A stretch of 64,000 nucleotides of DNA, from assembly GCF_007677875.1 (NCBI RefSeq), contig NZ_VEDO01000006.1, forward strand, positions 248,001 through 312,000, in the 5' to 3' direction. This stretch comes from Variovorax boronicumulans. Its GTDB lineage: Bacteria > Pseudomonadota > Gammaproteobacteria > Burkholderiales > Burkholderiaceae_C. Under the pieces are notes generated by a model, which saw only the letters and a list, made by a program, of their open reading frames with translations, searched no databases and was not told the DNA's origin. The stretch's first letter is position 1. Each line of letters starts with the position of its first letter. Positions 45,405 through 55,593 of the stretch are shown in pieces. A program made the translations under genes and the position numbers.

Positions 45405-46391
45405 TTACACGACCACGCGGGCCGGTGCCGAGCGCCGGCCGAGGAAACCGGCGCCTGCAGAGACCACCAGGCCCAGCAGCAGCACGAACACGCCCGACCA
45501 GGCCGCGCGGCTCAGACCCTTGGCGGTCGCGTCGGCGGCTTCGCGGGCCTTCTGCTCGGCCTGCACCTTCAGCTGCTGGTACTTGGCGACCGCATCGTTG
45601 TAGGTCTTCTCGTAGTTGGCAGCGATCTGCTCGGCCTCGGCGCGGCTCTTGCCCGTGCGCGCCACGATCACGTTGACCAGCGCCTCCTTGTCGGCGGCGT
45701 CCAGCGCCGGCTCGGCCTTCTTGCGCAGGCGATCGAAGAACGCAGAGAGCTCGTTGCCGGCATTCTGCGGCGCCGTGGCGGCGTCGGCGGCGGCCGCCTT
45801 GCCGTCCTGCACGGCGCTGTCGGCCTGCGACTTGACCACGTCCGGGTTGAGCTCGGGCTTGCCGGTCTGGCGCATCAGGATTTCGAGCTGGTTGCGGGCA
45901 TCGGCGAAGTCGAAGTCGATGCCGTTCTTCTGCAGCTGCTGCTTGACTTCGGATGCCACGCCCGGCGCGGCCGCGGCGACGCCCTGGCCCGCCAGTGCGA
46001 TGCCGCTGCCCGCCACGCGCGATGCGGCGCCAACCACGCCGGTGGCCAGCGAAGACAGCGCGTACACCGTCACCAGCGTCGTCACGGCCCAGCACAGTAC
46101 GCCGTGCAGCGTGCCCTTGGCGGGCGCATTGCGACCGGCGAAATACGCGCCGATGGCCAGCGCGACCAGCGTGGACACGCCGACCCAGATGCCGGCGCCG
46201 GTACCGAATCCTGCGAGCGGATTGCCGGACTGCATCGCGTCGATGGAGCCCGACCCGATGGCCGTCCCCAGGGTGCCAAGGACGAGGTAGGTGGCCAACG
46301 CGAGGAGCAGGCCGGCGAAAACAGCGCCCCAGGAGATGGGCGCGTGGACGACGAGCGGGGCGCCAGGGGTGACCACGGTGGTGTTGTTCAT
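45405..46391 (-). CDS. multi-span membrane protein of unknown function
   Basis: 328 residues. N-terminal half: four membrane segments (ISWGAVFAGLLLALATYLVL; GIWVGVSTLVALAIGAYFAG; GTLHGVLCWAVTTLVTVYAL). Then a soluble stretch of about 150 residues, alanine-, lysine- and aspartate-rich (DAADKEALVNVIVARTGKSR), and one last helix (SGVFVLLLGLVVSAGAGFLG). It looks like PhnA-like/DUF4126-type membrane proteins, but I cannot place it firmly. It is co-directional with the CsbD-like gene, 35 bases away, suggesting a shared stress role. Confidence 0.75.
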   Translation of the reverse strand: MNNTTVVTPGAPLVVHAPISWGAVFAGLLLALATYLVLGTLGTAIGSGSIDAMQSGNPLAGFGTGAGIWVGVSTLVALAIGAYFAGRNAPAKGTLHGVLCWAVTTLVTVYALSSLATGVVGAASRVAGSGIALAGQGVAAAAPGVASEVKQQLQKNGIDFDFADARNQLEILMRQTGKPELNPDVVKSQADSAVQDGKAAAADAATAPQNAGNELSAFFDRLRKKAEPALDAADKEALVNVIVARTGKSRAEAEQIAANYEKTYNDAVAKYQQLKVQAEQKAREAADATAKGLSRAAWSGVFVLLLGLVVSAGAGFLGRRSAPARVVV

Positions 46392-46426
46392 GGTGGGTGC
46401 CTAGAAGGTTGCAGGGGATCCGGCGG

Positions 46427-46675
46427 TCAGCGACGGACCAGCGCAGTGCCGATCAGAAAGGCCAGGCCGGCGACCAGCGCGGTGACGAGGAACGGGTTCT
46501 TGCCAGCCGAATCGCGCACCAGGTCCAGCGCCTGGCCGGCCGCCTGCTGGACGCCGCCGGCGACCTGGCGTGCCTTGCCTTCGAGCTGCAACGCGCGGTC
46601 GCTGGTGGCGCCGCCCACGGCGTCCTGCACGCGGCCTGCGATCTTGTGGAGGGTTCCTTCGGCTTGTTCGAGCAT
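46427..46675 (-). CDS. CsbD-like small stress protein with membrane tail
   Basis: 82 residues. The N-terminal part EQAEGTLHKIAGRVQDAVGG is a CsbD-type helical repeat (KGxxxEAxGKVQ pattern), and the C-terminal FLVTALVAGLAFLIGTALV is a membrane helix. CsbD proteins are general stress proteins of unknown mechanism. It is upstream of and co-directional with the membrane protein gene. Confidence 0.75.
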   Translation of the reverse strand: MLEQAEGTLHKIAGRVQDAVGGATSDRALQLEGKARQVAGGVQQAAGQALDLVRDSAGKNPFLVTALVAGLAFLIGTALVRR

Positions 46676-46826
46676 GGCTGTCTTTCGCATCGGTTGTTGT
46701 CGCCCCGACAGCCCGTCGCGATCAGCGCAGGGGCCTTCGGGTGCCCACGAGATGACGGGCAACCGGATGCTAGGCACGGCGCGCGCCCGGCGCCCGCGAC
46801 AAGCGCTTCACCGGATGTAGGTGCGC

Positions 46827-46852
46827 AGCCTGCGACGGTGCGGGCGCAGGCT
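46827..46852 (-). terminator. hairpin directly after the acetolactate synthase gene
   Basis: AGCCTGCG (46827-46834) and CGCAGGCT (46845-46852), perfect 8-bp arms, 10-base loop, starting 5 bases after the stop on the minus strand. No clear U-tract. Confidence 0.45.
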
Positions 46853-46856
46853 ACCG

Positions 46857-48635
46857 TCAAGCCTGCTCGTCCCGGTACCAGCGGTCCTTGCCCAGCATCA
46901 CGTGGTGGTGGCCCGCGCCGGCAGGCATCATCGGGAAGCAGTTCTCCTGCGCGGCCACCTGCACGTCGAGGAAGAAGGGCCCGTCGTGCGCCAGGCATTC
47001 GGCCAGCGCGGCACCGAGCTCGGCCGGATCGGACACGCGCCGCGCACCCCAGCCGAAGGCCCTGGCCAGCGCCACGAAGTCGGGCAGCGCGGCGTTCCAG
47101 CTGTGCGAGAGGCGGTTGCCGTGGTTCAGTTCCTGCCACTGCCGCACCATGCCCATGTAGCCGTTGTTGGACAGCACGAGCTTGACGGGCGTGGCGTGCT
47201 GCACGGCGGTGGACAGCTCTTGGATGTTCATGAGCACCGAGGCGTCGCCGCTTACGCAGACGACGAGCGCATCCGGGTGCGCCACCTGCGCCCCGATGGC
47301 GGCCGGCAGGCCGTAGCCCATGGTGCCGGCGCCGCCCGAGGTCAGCCAGCGGCGCGGGCGCTCGAAGCGCAGGTACTGCGCGGCCCACATCTGGTGCTGG
47401 CCCACGTCGGTGGAGACGATGGCGTCACGCCCGGCAATCTGCGCCTGCAGCGTGGCCATGAGTTGCTGCGGCAGGATGGCCTCGGGCTGCGGCGTGAAGC
47501 CCAGGCAGCGCTGGGCGCGCCAGCGCTCCACGCGCTGCCACCAGGGCGCGAGCCGCGCCGGGTCGAGGCCGCGCAGTTCGGGCAGGGCCAGCAACGCGTC
47601 GAGCACGGCGCCGCAGTCGCCGACGATGGGCACGTCGACCTGCACCGTGCGGTGGATCGCGCTCGGGTCGATGTCGATGTGGATCTTGCGCGCGTGCGGG
47701 CAGAACTCGTCCAGCTTGCCGGTCACGCGGTCGTCGAAGCGCGCGCCCACGTTGATGACGAGGTCGGCCTCGTGCATGGCCAGGTTGGCTTCCAGCGTGC
47801 CGTGCATGCCCAGCATGCCGACGAAAGCGGGATCGGAAGCCGGGAACGCGCCCAGGCCCATCAGCGTGAGCGTGCAGGGGCCGCCGACCTGGCGCACGAG
47901 TCGCGCGAAGGCGGCGCACGCGGCCGGCCCCGCGTTGACGAGGCCGCCCCCGCCGTAGAACACGGGCCTGCGCGCGGTGGACATCAGATCGGTCGCGCGC
48001 TGCAGGCTGCCGCGCGGCAGGGCTGGGCGCGGTGCTGCGCGCAGCGGCCGTGCCGCCAGGGGCTGGCCCACGGGCGCGAGTTGTACGTCCTTGGGCACGT
48101 CCATCAGCACGGGGCCGGGCCGTCCACCTGCGGCGATGGTCAGCGCGCGGCGCACCGCGTCGCCGACCTGGGCCGCGCTGCGCGGCTGGCAGTTCCACTT
48201 GGTCACCGGCCGCGACATGCCCAGCGCATCGCTCTCCTGGAAGGCCTGGGTGCCGATCACGGCCGTGGCCACCTGGCCGCTGATGCACAGCACCGGCACG
48301 GAATCGCTCATCGCGTCGAGCAGGCCCGTGATGGTGTTGCCCACACCGGGACCGGAGGTGACCAGCACCACCCCGACCTTGCCTGTGCTGCGCGCATAGC
48401 CCTCGGCCGCGTGCACGGCAGCCTGCTCGTGGCGCACGAGGATGTGGCGCAGCCGCGGCTCGCCGTGCAGCGCGTCGTACAGCGGCAGCGCAGCGCCGCC
48501 GGGGTAGCCGAACAGGGTATCGACGCCGCCTTCGATCAGGGCGTCCAGCAGCGCCTGGGCGCCGTTGCGCGGAGCGGCGGGCGCCGCCGGGGAGACGGTG
48601 GCGGGCTGGGGATCGAGGACGTCAGAGGTTTTCAT
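46857..48635 (-). CDS. ilvB: acetolactate synthase large subunit
   Basis: 592 residues. Thiamine-diphosphate enzyme joining two pyruvates (or pyruvate and 2-oxobutyrate) in branched-chain amino-acid synthesis. Domains in order: N-terminal ThDP-binding (catalytic E70 in [15 protein letters not shown]), the FAD-binding middle domain ([20 protein letters not shown]), and the ThDP-motif [15 protein letters not shown] with SNNGYMGMV. No small regulatory subunit gene (ilvN/ilvH) is nearby. It is divergent from an Lrp regulator, which is a classic pairing for branched-chain control, so leucine-responsive regulation is likely. It may be a second, unregulated isozyme. Confidence 0.92.
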   Translation of the reverse strand: MKTSDVLDPQPATVSPAAPAAPRNGAQALLDALIEGGVDTLFGYPGGAALPLYDALHGEPRLRHILVRHEQAAVHAAEGYARSTGKVGVVLVTSGPGVGNTITGLLDAMSDSVPVLCISGQVATAVIGTQAFQESDALGMSRPVTKWNCQPRSAAQVGDAVRRALTIAAGGRPGPVLMDVPKDVQLAPVGQPLAARPLRAAPRPALPRGSLQRATDLMSTARRPVFYGGGGLVNAGPAACAAFARLVRQVGGPCTLTLMGLGAFPASDPAFVGMLGMHGTLEANLAMHEADLVINVGARFDDRVTGKLDEFCPHARKIHIDIDPSAIHRTVQVDVPIVGDCGAVLDALLALPELRGLDPARLAPWWQRVERWRAQRCLGFTPQPEAILPQQLMATLQAQIAGRDAIVSTDVGQHQMWAAQYLRFERPRRWLTSGGAGTMGYGLPAAIGAQVAHPDALVVCVSGDASVLMNIQELSTAVQHATPVKLVLSNNGYMGMVRQWQELNHGNRLSHSWNAALPDFVALARAFGWGARRVSDPAELGAALAECLAHDGPFFLDVQVAAQENCFPMMPAGAGHHHVMLGKDRWYRDEQA

Positions 48636-48682
48636 GCCCTCTATTTTTTCGGCGATGGCGCAGAATAGGCTTCTTGTTTTTC

Positions 48683-48710
48683 GAAGTTCAGGCGGTTTGT
48701 TCCGAACTTC
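48683..48710. promoter_or_regulatory. inverted repeat in the Lrp/acetolactate synthase divergent region
   Basis: GAAGTTC (48683-48689) and GAACTTC (48704-48710), 14-base spacer, 15 bases before the Lrp ATG. A candidate Lrp-family site. Confidence 0.35.
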
Positions 48711-48724
48711 ATTCGGAGAAGAGA

Positions 48725-49192
48725 ATGTCTGACGGAAAAATCTTCGACAAGACCGATCTCGCCATCCTGCGCATCCTGCTGCAGGACGCGCGCCGCACGC
48801 TGCAGGAGATCGGCGCCGAAGTGGGCCTGTCGCCGACCAGCTGCTGGAGCCGTATCAAGCGGCTGCAGGACGAGGGCGTGATCAAGCGCTACACGGTCGA
48901 GGTGGACCCGGCCAGCCTGGGCTACCAGGACACGGTCATCGTGCAGCTCACGCTGGAGAGCCACACCGAGGACACGCTCTACGCCTTCGGCCAGGTGCTG
49001 GCGACCATCCCCGAAATCCTGGAGGCCTATCTGGTCTCAGGCGACTACGACTACTACATCCGCATCGCCGTGCGCGACACGCGCGACTACGAGCGGCTGC
49101 TGCGCGAGAAGCTCTACAAGATTCCCGGCATCCGGCACAGCAAATCGCACTTTGTGCTGCGCGTGCTCAAGGAATCCACCGTACCTGTTTAG
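48725..49192 (+). CDS. Lrp/AsnC family transcriptional regulator
   Basis: 155 residues. Helix-turn-helix at about 5-55 ([20 protein letters not shown], then [18 protein letters not shown]), and the C-terminal AsnC_trans_reg (RAM) ligand domain with [24 protein letters not shown] precedes the ATG by 6 bases. It is divergent from acetolactate synthase and probably controls it in response to an amino acid. Confidence 0.94.
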   Translation: MSDGKIFDKTDLAILRILLQDARRTLQEIGAEVGLSPTSCWSRIKRLQDEGVIKRYTVEVDPASLGYQDTVIVQLTLESHTEDTLYAFGQVLATIPEILEAYLVSGDYDYYIRIAVRDTRDYERLLREKLYKIPGIRHSKSHFVLRVLKESTVPV

Positions 49193-49338
49193 GGGCCCGT
49201 AGGCGCCGGCCGACAGTCCGATTGCGTCCGCGCCGACGGTCAGACCCGCACGAGACCATGGGCCCAGGGCCAATATGCGCCCGATCATGCGCGAATGCGC
49301 AGCCAGTTGCGCACACTAAACGGACAGAAAGGCACACC

Positions 49339-50178
49339 ATGCGCAGCGGTCGGCGTTTTTCCACCCAGGGTCTGACGGCGGCGGCCGTGCTGGCCTGCAG
49401 CACTGGCGGGGCCACGGCCCAAGGCCTCACCTACGCAGAGGAACCACGAGTGTGGCTGCAGTTGTCGGCCTTCCGGCCCAACATGGACTCGCGCGTGCGG
49501 CTGGACGAAACCGACAGCGTGCTGCAGGGCACGCCGCTGGATGGCGAGAACGACTTCGGCCTGGCCCGCCGCAAGACCGTGCCGGCCGTGCTGCTGGGCG
49601 GGCGGCTGTCCGAGCGCTGGCGCGCCGAGTTCGAGTACTTCTCGCTGGACCGCAGTGGCAGCGCCAGCACCGACGGCATCCGCTTTGGCGACGGGCAGTT
49701 CGTGGCCGACATCGACACGCGCATGCGCACGCGCACCTACCGGCTCAGCGCCGGCTACTCCTTCCTGAAACAGCCCGACCGTGAGGCCGGCGTGCTGCTC
49801 GGCGCGCATGTGACGGACGCGCTGCTGCGCGTGCAGGGGGCGGCCATCGTGAACGGCCAGCCCGTGGGCGCCTTCACCGAACGGCGCACGGAGACGGTGC
49901 CCGCGCCCACGGTGGGCGTGTACGGCAGCTGGCGGCCAGGCGCCGGGCGCTGGGAACTGAGCGGCCGCGCCGACCTGTTCAAGCTGCACATCGGCGACTA
50001 CGACGGCCGCCTCGTGAACCTGCAGGCCAATGCGATGTACCGCGTCACGCCCAACGTGGGACTGGGCCTGGGCTGGCGCTACCACGACCTGCGCGTGGAC
50101 GCCGACGCGCGCAATTTCTCGGGCGAGATCAAATACCGCATGAACGGCCCGCAGCTGTTCCTGCAGGCCGGGTTCTGA
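49339..50178 (+). CDS. outer-membrane beta-barrel protein
   Basis: 279 residues with a signal peptide (TGGATAQGL). The mature part is rich in alternating strands (RAEFEYFSLDRSG, TYRLSAGYSFLK, VGLGLGWRYHDLRV) and ends in an aromatic C-terminus (LFLQAGF), the outer-membrane assembly signal. Size predicts 8 to 12 strands. No family motif recognised; a porin-like or lipid-related barrel is possible. Confidence 0.8.
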   Translation: MRSGRRFSTQGLTAAAVLACSTGGATAQGLTYAEEPRVWLQLSAFRPNMDSRVRLDETDSVLQGTPLDGENDFGLARRKTVPAVLLGGRLSERWRAEFEYFSLDRSGSASTDGIRFGDGQFVADIDTRMRTRTYRLSAGYSFLKQPDREAGVLLGAHVTDALLRVQGAAIVNGQPVGAFTERRTETVPAPTVGVYGSWRPGAGRWELSGRADLFKLHIGDYDGRLVNLQANAMYRVTPNVGLGLGWRYHDLRVDADARNFSGEIKYRMNGPQLFLQAGF

Positions 50179-50185
50179 GGGAGGC

Positions 50186-51517
50186 TCAGCCGCGCACCAC
50201 CGCGTGCTCGAGCTGGCCCATCGCCTGGCGCACGGCGCCCAGACGGGCATCCTGCGTGCGCGCGGCCTGCACGATGCCGTCCATGATGGCGCTGGCGCGG
50301 CCGGCGGCCTCCTGGATCTGCGCGATCGCACGGCCGGTGTCCTGCACGCGCGCGCTGCCGGTCTGCACGCTCTGTGCGGAGGCGCCGATCACGTTCTTGA
50401 TCTCGCGCGCGGCGTCGGCGCTGCGCCGCGCGAGGTTGCGCACCTCGCCGGCCACGACCGCGAAACCGCGGCCTTGCTCGCCAGCACGGGCGGCCTCCAC
50501 GGCGGCATTGAGGGCGAGCAGGTTGGTCTGGAACGCGATGCCGTCGATCAGGCCCACCATCTCGCCGATGCGCTTGGAGTCGTCGCTGATCTGCGCCATG
50601 CTCTGGATCGCGCTGCCGATGGCGCTGTCCCCGGCCTGGGCCGCCGTGGCGACCTCACGGGTGTGGGCGTGGGCGCCATGGGCGCGTTCGGCACCGTCGC
50701 GCACCAATTGCTGCAGCTGCTCGAAGGCGTCCTGCACCAGCCGCGTGGCTTCGAAGCGGGCGGTGATGTCGGTGGCGTACTTGACGACCTTGAACGGCTG
50801 GCCGGACTGGTTCACGACCGGGCTGTAGTTCGCCTCGATCCAGACGTCGTTGCCCCGCCGTCCAACACGGCGGAACTGGCCGCGGTGGTGCTCGCCCTGC
50901 GCCAGCCGCTCCCAGAACGCGGCGTACTCGCGCGAAGCGCGCTCGGCCGGATCCACGAACATGCTGTGGTGGCGGCCGACCAGCTCGTCCTGCGAGGCGT
51001 AGCCCATGGCGTCGAGGAAGTTGCGGTTGCAGCGCAGGATGTGACCGTCCAGCGTGAATTCGATCACGGCCTGCGCCCGCCCCACGGCAGCCAGCTGGCT
51101 GGTGGCCTCGGCGGCGCGCAGCACTTCCGCAGAAATGTCCATCGCGTACTTGACGATGCGCACCACCTGCCCGCGGCGGTTGCGCACCGGGCTGTAGTTG
51201 GCCTGCAGCCAGACCTCCTGGCCGGTGCCGGTGCGGCGCTTGCAGCGGCCAACGAACGCCTCGCCGCGCCGCAGCTGCGCCCAGAACGCCTGGTAGGCCT
51301 GCTCGTCGTGTTCGGCCAAATCCAGAAAGATGCGGTGGTGCTGACCGCGCAACACGTCCAAGCCGTAACCCATCAGGGCCAGGAACTGGGGATTGGCCGT
51401 CAGGACGTGGCCGGCGGGATCGAACTCGACGACGGCCTGGTTGCCGTACAACGCCTGCAGCTGGCGCCGCGCGCGGGCACCGGAAAAGAAAATGGAAAAC
51501 GCACGCAACGGATTCAT
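50186..51517 (-). CDS. soluble PAS-PAS methyl-accepting chemotaxis protein
   Basis: 443 residues without transmembrane helices. Two PAS domains (about 25-145 and 147-270), each with [16 protein letters not shown]- or [16 protein letters not shown]-type cores, then a signalling domain from about 320 with the hairpin tip [20 protein letters not shown]. It should sense a cytoplasmic signal such as redox, oxygen or a small ligand and drive CheA. No HAMP or methylation sites are obvious. ATG 51517 has AAGGGCC upstream. Confidence 0.92.
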   Translation of the reverse strand: MNPLRAFSIFFSGARARRQLQALYGNQAVVEFDPAGHVLTANPQFLALMGYGLDVLRGQHHRIFLDLAEHDEQAYQAFWAQLRRGEAFVGRCKRRTGTGQEVWLQANYSPVRNRRGQVVRIVKYAMDISAEVLRAAEATSQLAAVGRAQAVIEFTLDGHILRCNRNFLDAMGYASQDELVGRHHSMFVDPAERASREYAAFWERLAQGEHHRGQFRRVGRRGNDVWIEANYSPVVNQSGQPFKVVKYATDITARFEATRLVQDAFEQLQQLVRDGAERAHGAHAHTREVATAAQAGDSAIGSAIQSMAQISDDSKRIGEMVGLIDGIAFQTNLLALNAAVEAARAGEQGRGFAVVAGEVRNLARRSADAAREIKNVIGASAQSVQTGSARVQDTGRAIAQIQEAAGRASAIMDGIVQAARTQDARLGAVRQAMGQLEHAVVRG

Positions 51518-51700
51518 GGAGGCCCTTCGATATTGGTGAGCCCATGGCATCGCAAGCGACGTGTGCATCGCGCTGTGCAGAGGCAAGCCGCGATTGTGGT
51601 CGGCTTGCCATCCGCTTTGCGCCAATCTTTTCCTCAAATCGGCAGCTTTTAGGAACCAATGGCCGCAATAGCCATTGCGATCACGCCACGGTGTGGCGTG

Positions 51701-52285
51701 TCAGGCCGCCTTCCAGAAGATGTAGTCGGCCTGGTAGGGCACGGTGACGCGCTGGCCCTTGTTGGCCGCCGTGCAGGCCGTGGTCGTCGGCGCCACGCCG
51801 CCTTGCAGTGCCACCCGCTGGATGTACGTCACACCACTCATGGCGCCGGAGCCCATGGCCGGGTTGGCCTTGACCAACTGGTACGGCAGGCTCGTCGGAC
51901 CGGAGGGCGCGACCGCCAGCTGCGTGGCCGTGAGTTTGGAGCCATCCGCGGCTTCCCAGGTGGCCGGGGGACCGTAGTAGCGGCCCACCTGCTTGCCCGC
52001 ACGGTCCATGAGCCTGGCTTGGGGCCCGACAAAGGTCCATTCGAGCTGGGCAGGCATGCCGGCCTTTTCGCGGCATTCGTACAGGATCTCGCCCTTGCCC
52101 ACCGTTTCCATCGCGACACGGTTGCCGGCGGGCACCTGGATGCTGGCCGGCAGGCTGGTCTGCGAGAACGACGTGCCGCCCGGGCCGGACATGGAACCGC
52201 AAGCGGCCAGCAGCGCGGCGGCCGCCAGCGCGGCGCCGGCGGTGCTGCAGCGGACCAGGGTGTGGGTGAAAGCGGGGGTGCGCAT
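51701..52285 (-). CDS. DUF3455 lipoprotein
   Basis: 194 residues with a lipobox LAACGSM (cysteine about residue 29). The DUF3455 core is GNRVAMETVGKGEILYEC, TFVGPQARLMDRAGKQVG and YYGPPATWEAADGSK. Members are exported proteins of unknown role, common in beta-proteobacteria. No functional partner is adjacent. Confidence 0.9.
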   Translation of the reverse strand: MRTPAFTHTLVRCSTAGAALAAAALLAACGSMSGPGGTSFSQTSLPASIQVPAGNRVAMETVGKGEILYECREKAGMPAQLEWTFVGPQARLMDRAGKQVGRYYGPPATWEAADGSKLTATQLAVAPSGPTSLPYQLVKANPAMGSGAMSGVTYIQRVALQGGVAPTTTACTAANKGQRVTVPYQADYIFWKAA

Positions 52286-52574
52286 GGGGACTCTCTCCAG
52301 TGGTTGAACGTGCAGGCACTACGGCGCACTTCGCGTTCTGGATGCAGCGGCAGTTGAAACAAATTGTGACCACCCTCTGCCAGCTGCCACCGGCCAGGAT
52401 TGGCGCGCCTGGGGTGGATTGCCCCTGCTCGCGGCATGCCGCGCATTCCCTTCAAGGACCGCCAGTGCCCTGCGCCAGACCCCCGGCGAGCGGGCTGGCG
52501 GCCTGCATCGAAATGGCCATCGACGGCCAGCCGGCGATCTTTTTCGCAGCGCAGTCCGTAGGACACTGAGCGCC

Positions 52575-52991
52575 ATGCAGATCCGCCCCTACCTGGAGGC
52601 CGACGAGGCCGCCGTCGTCGCGCTCTGGCAGGCCTGCGGCCTGACCCGCCCCTGGAACGACCCGCACAAGGACATCGCGCGCAAGCTCACGGTGCAGCGC
52701 GAACTGTTCCTGGTCGGCGACGTGGACGGCCGGATCGTCGCCAGCGTGATGGCCGGCTACGAGGGCCACCGCGGCTGGGTCAACTACCTGGCCGTGGCAC
52801 CAGAGCTGCGGGGCCAGGGCCATGGCGCCGCGCTGATGCGGCACGTCGAGCAGGCATTGCGCGCGCGCGGCTGCCCCAAGATCAGCCTGCTCGTGCGCTC
52901 GAGCAACAGCGCGGTGCAGGCCTTTTACCGCCGCCTGGGCTATGCGGTGGACGAGGCCGTGCCACTGGGCAAGCGGCTCATCCCCGACTGA
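52575..52991 (+). CDS. GNAT family N-acetyltransferase, YpeA-like
   Basis: 138 residues. Acetyl-CoA site VAPELRGQGHGAALM (RxxGxG/A) with LLVRSSNSAVQAFYRRLGY before the C-terminus; the pattern matches the YpeA group, which acetylates an unknown amine. It starts at 52575, 26 bases before the DMT exporter start, but that gene's RBS is far, so they may be separate. Confidence 0.9.
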   Translation: MQIRPYLEADEAAVVALWQACGLTRPWNDPHKDIARKLTVQRELFLVGDVDGRIVASVMAGYEGHRGWVNYLAVAPELRGQGHGAALMRHVEQALRARGCPKISLLVRSSNSAVQAFYRRLGYAVDEAVPLGKRLIPD

Positions 52992-53016
52992 CCAGGAGGG
53001 GCACAATCCGCGCCCC

Positions 53017-53931
53017 ATGCCAGCACCTGCCCTGTTCCCGCGCCCGACCGCCTTGCTGCTGTTGTCGGCCATCGCCTGCTGCTTCGCGGGCAACCATGTG
53101 GCGGCGCGGCTCGCCTTCGACGACGGCGCCGGCGTGCTGACGGCCGTGCTGTGCCGTGCCGGCACGGCGCTGCTGGTGCTGGGCACGCTGGTGCTGGTGC
53201 GGCATGAGCGGCTGTCGCTGCCGGCCACCACGCGCCGCTGGCAGCTGCTGCTGGGCCTGTTGATCGCGGTGCAGAGCCTGTGCCTGTACTCGGCTGTGGC
53301 GCGCATCCCGGTGGCGCTGGCGCTGCTGCTGGGCAACACCTTCCCGGTGCTGCTGGCGCTGCTGAACTGGGCCAGCGGCGGCAAGCCGCCGACGCGGCGC
53401 GCCTGCGCCGTCATGGGCGTGGTGCTGCTGGGCCTGCTGCTCGCGCTGAACGTGCCGGCGCGGCTGGAGGAGGCGCGCACCGGCACGGGCGGCATCGCCT
53501 GGGGCGCGGGCGTGGCCTTCGCGCTGACGGCGGCCTCGGTCTTCGCCTGCGCACTGTGGGTCACCGACCGCAAGCTCGCCGCGCTGCCGGGCACGGTGCG
53601 CAGCTTCTACACCATGCTCACGGTGTGCTGCAGCCTGGCCATCGCCGGCGCGGCCGGTGCCATTCCCGGCGGCATGGCCTGGCCCCAGCACAGCCAGGGC
53701 TGGGCCGGCCTGGTAGTGCTGATGCTGCTCTACACCACGGGCTTCACGCTGCTGTTCGTGACGGTGCCGCGGCTGGACATGGCGCGCAACGCGCCGATGA
53801 TGAACGTGGAGCCGATCGCCACGCTCTTCATCGGCTGGGCCGTGCTGGGCCAGTGGCTGGCGCCGATCCAGATCGCGGGCACGCTGGTGGTGCTGGCCGG
53901 CATCGTGCTGCTCTCGCGCGATCGGCGTTGA
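53017..53931 (+). CDS. EamA/DMT family transporter
   Basis: 304 residues with ten membrane helices in two EamA repeats (ACCFAGNHVAARLAFDDGAG in the first; RLDMARNAPMMNVEPIATLF in the second). It exports a small metabolite such as an amino acid or a purine; the specificity is not visible. Confidence 0.92.
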   Translation: MPAPALFPRPTALLLLSAIACCFAGNHVAARLAFDDGAGVLTAVLCRAGTALLVLGTLVLVRHERLSLPATTRRWQLLLGLLIAVQSLCLYSAVARIPVALALLLGNTFPVLLALLNWASGGKPPTRRACAVMGVVLLGLLLALNVPARLEEARTGTGGIAWGAGVAFALTAASVFACALWVTDRKLAALPGTVRSFYTMLTVCCSLAIAGAAGAIPGGMAWPQHSQGWAGLVVLMLLYTTGFTLLFVTVPRLDMARNAPMMNVEPIATLFIGWAVLGQWLAPIQIAGTLVVLAGIVLLSRDRR

Positions 53932-53974
53932 CCGACAGCGTGCGGCGACCGAAGCGGGCAAGATCGGCGCGTCC

Positions 53975-55570
53975 ATGCACCCCGCACCGCCCGCCCCCCG
54001 CGGCATCCACACCGAACCCGCCACGCGCCACGCTGCGGCCCAGCGCCACCCGCCGCCGGACACGCACACACCGGCCGACCGCTACGCGGAGCTGTTCGAG
54101 GCGGTGCAGCGCGCGGGCGTGTTCCCCGACAGCAAGACCTTCCCCGACTGCGCGCCCCTGGCCGCGCCCGAGCAGATCCTCGCGGCCTATCGCCAGGCCC
54201 GCACGGCGCCGGGCTTCGACCTGGTCACCTTCGTGGCTGCGCATTTCGAGCCGCAGCGGCCGGCGCTGGCCAGCCATGCCGGCGCGCCGGCGCAGGACCT
54301 GCGCCAGCACATCGACCGGCTCTGGGACGAACTCACGCGCCACCCCGACCGGCATCCGCACCGCGGCTCGCTGCTCGCGCTGCCGCACCCCTACGTGGTG
54401 CCGGGCGGTCGCTTCGTCGAGATGTACTACTGGGATTCGTACTTCACCATGCTGGGCCTGGCGGCCAGCGGCCGCACGCAGCTGCTGCATGCGATGACCG
54501 ACAACTTCGCCTACCTGATCGAGCGCTTCGGCCATGTGCCCAATGGCACGCGCACCTACTACCTGAGCCGCTCGCAGCCGCCGCTGTTCGCCTGCATGGC
54601 CGAGCTCTGCGAGGGCTGCGGCGGCCAGGGCGCGCTGCGCTACCTGCCACAGCTGCTGCGCGAGCATGCCTTCTGGATGGACGGTGCCGACACGCTGGCG
54701 CCGGGCCAGGCCCACCGGCGCGTGGTGCGCCTGGCCGATGGCGGCCTGCTCAACCGCTACTGGGACGACCGAGACCAGCCGCGCGAGGAGGCCTGGCGCG
54801 AGGACGTGGCCACCGCCGCGGCGGCACCGCAGCGGCCGGCGGCCGAGGTGTTCCGCGAGCTGCGCGCCGCCGCCGAGTCGGGTTGGGATTTCAGCAGCCG
54901 CTGGCTCGACAGCCCGGCGCCCGGCAGCGACCGGCTGCAGGCCCTGGCCACCATCCGCACCACACGCATCGTGCCGGTGGACCTCAACGCGCTGCTGCAC
55001 AAGGTGGAAAGCCGCATCGCCCACCTGGCCGCGCAGGCCGGCGACGCCGCCCTGGCCAGCCGGCACCAGGCCCTGGCCGACGCGCGCCACGCGGCCATGG
55101 ACCGCTGGCTCTGGAACGAGGACGCAGGCGCCTGGCTCGACCTCGACTGGCCCGAGCAGCGGCCGCGCCCGGCCCTGAACGCCGCCACCGCCACCCCGCT
55201 GTTCACGCGCACGGCCAGTGCGACGCAGGCGCGCCGGCTGGCCGACACGCTGGCGCGCCGCCTGCTCGTGCCCGGCGGCCTGGCCACCACCGAGCAGTGC
55301 AGCGCCGAGCAGTGGGACCGGCCCAACGGCTGGGCGCCGCTGCAGTGGATCGCCGCCGAAGGCCTGGCCGCCTATGGCCAGGACGCGCTCGCCGGCGAGA
55401 TCCGCGCGCGCTGGCTGCGCACCGTGCAGGCGGTGTACGGCCGCGAGCACCGGCTGGTCGAGAAGTACGCGCTGCTGGCCCACCCCGAGGCCCAGGGTGG
55501 CAGCGGCGGCGAGTACCCGCTGCAGGACGGCTTCGGCTGGACCAATGGCGTCACGCGCCAGTGGCTTTGA
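53975..55570 (+). CDS. alpha,alpha-trehalase (GH37)
   Basis: 531 residues. Hydrolyses trehalose to glucose. GH37 signatures PGGRFVEMYYWDSYF (143-157) and, near residue 450, QWDRPNGWAPLQW are intact, with the catalytic acid and base expected in the second half. The start shows no signal peptide, so it is probably cytosolic (TreF-like) and not the periplasmic type. No trehalose transporter, synthase or regulator is adjacent. A NYN-domain gene follows at 23 bases. Confidence 0.95.
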   Translation: MHPAPPAPRGIHTEPATRHAAAQRHPPPDTHTPADRYAELFEAVQRAGVFPDSKTFPDCAPLAAPEQILAAYRQARTAPGFDLVTFVAAHFEPQRPALASHAGAPAQDLRQHIDRLWDELTRHPDRHPHRGSLLALPHPYVVPGGRFVEMYYWDSYFTMLGLAASGRTQLLHAMTDNFAYLIERFGHVPNGTRTYYLSRSQPPLFACMAELCEGCGGQGALRYLPQLLREHAFWMDGADTLAPGQAHRRVVRLADGGLLNRYWDDRDQPREEAWREDVATAAAAPQRPAAEVFRELRAAAESGWDFSSRWLDSPAPGSDRLQALATIRTTRIVPVDLNALLHKVESRIAHLAAQAGDAALASRHQALADARHAAMDRWLWNEDAGAWLDLDWPEQRPRPALNAATATPLFTRTASATQARRLADTLARRLLVPGGLATTEQCSAEQWDRPNGWAPLQWIAAEGLAAYGQDALAGEIRARWLRTVQAVYGREHRLVEKYALLAHPEAQGGSGGEYPLQDGFGWTNGVTRQWL

Positions 55571-55593
55571 GGCCGCAGCTACGATCGCGCCCC

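Noticed and set aside
52300-52569. 89-codon plus-strand frame in the 289-base gap upstream of the GNAT gene
   Set aside because: No family match, no ribosome site, and ordinary composition for a GC-rich gap.
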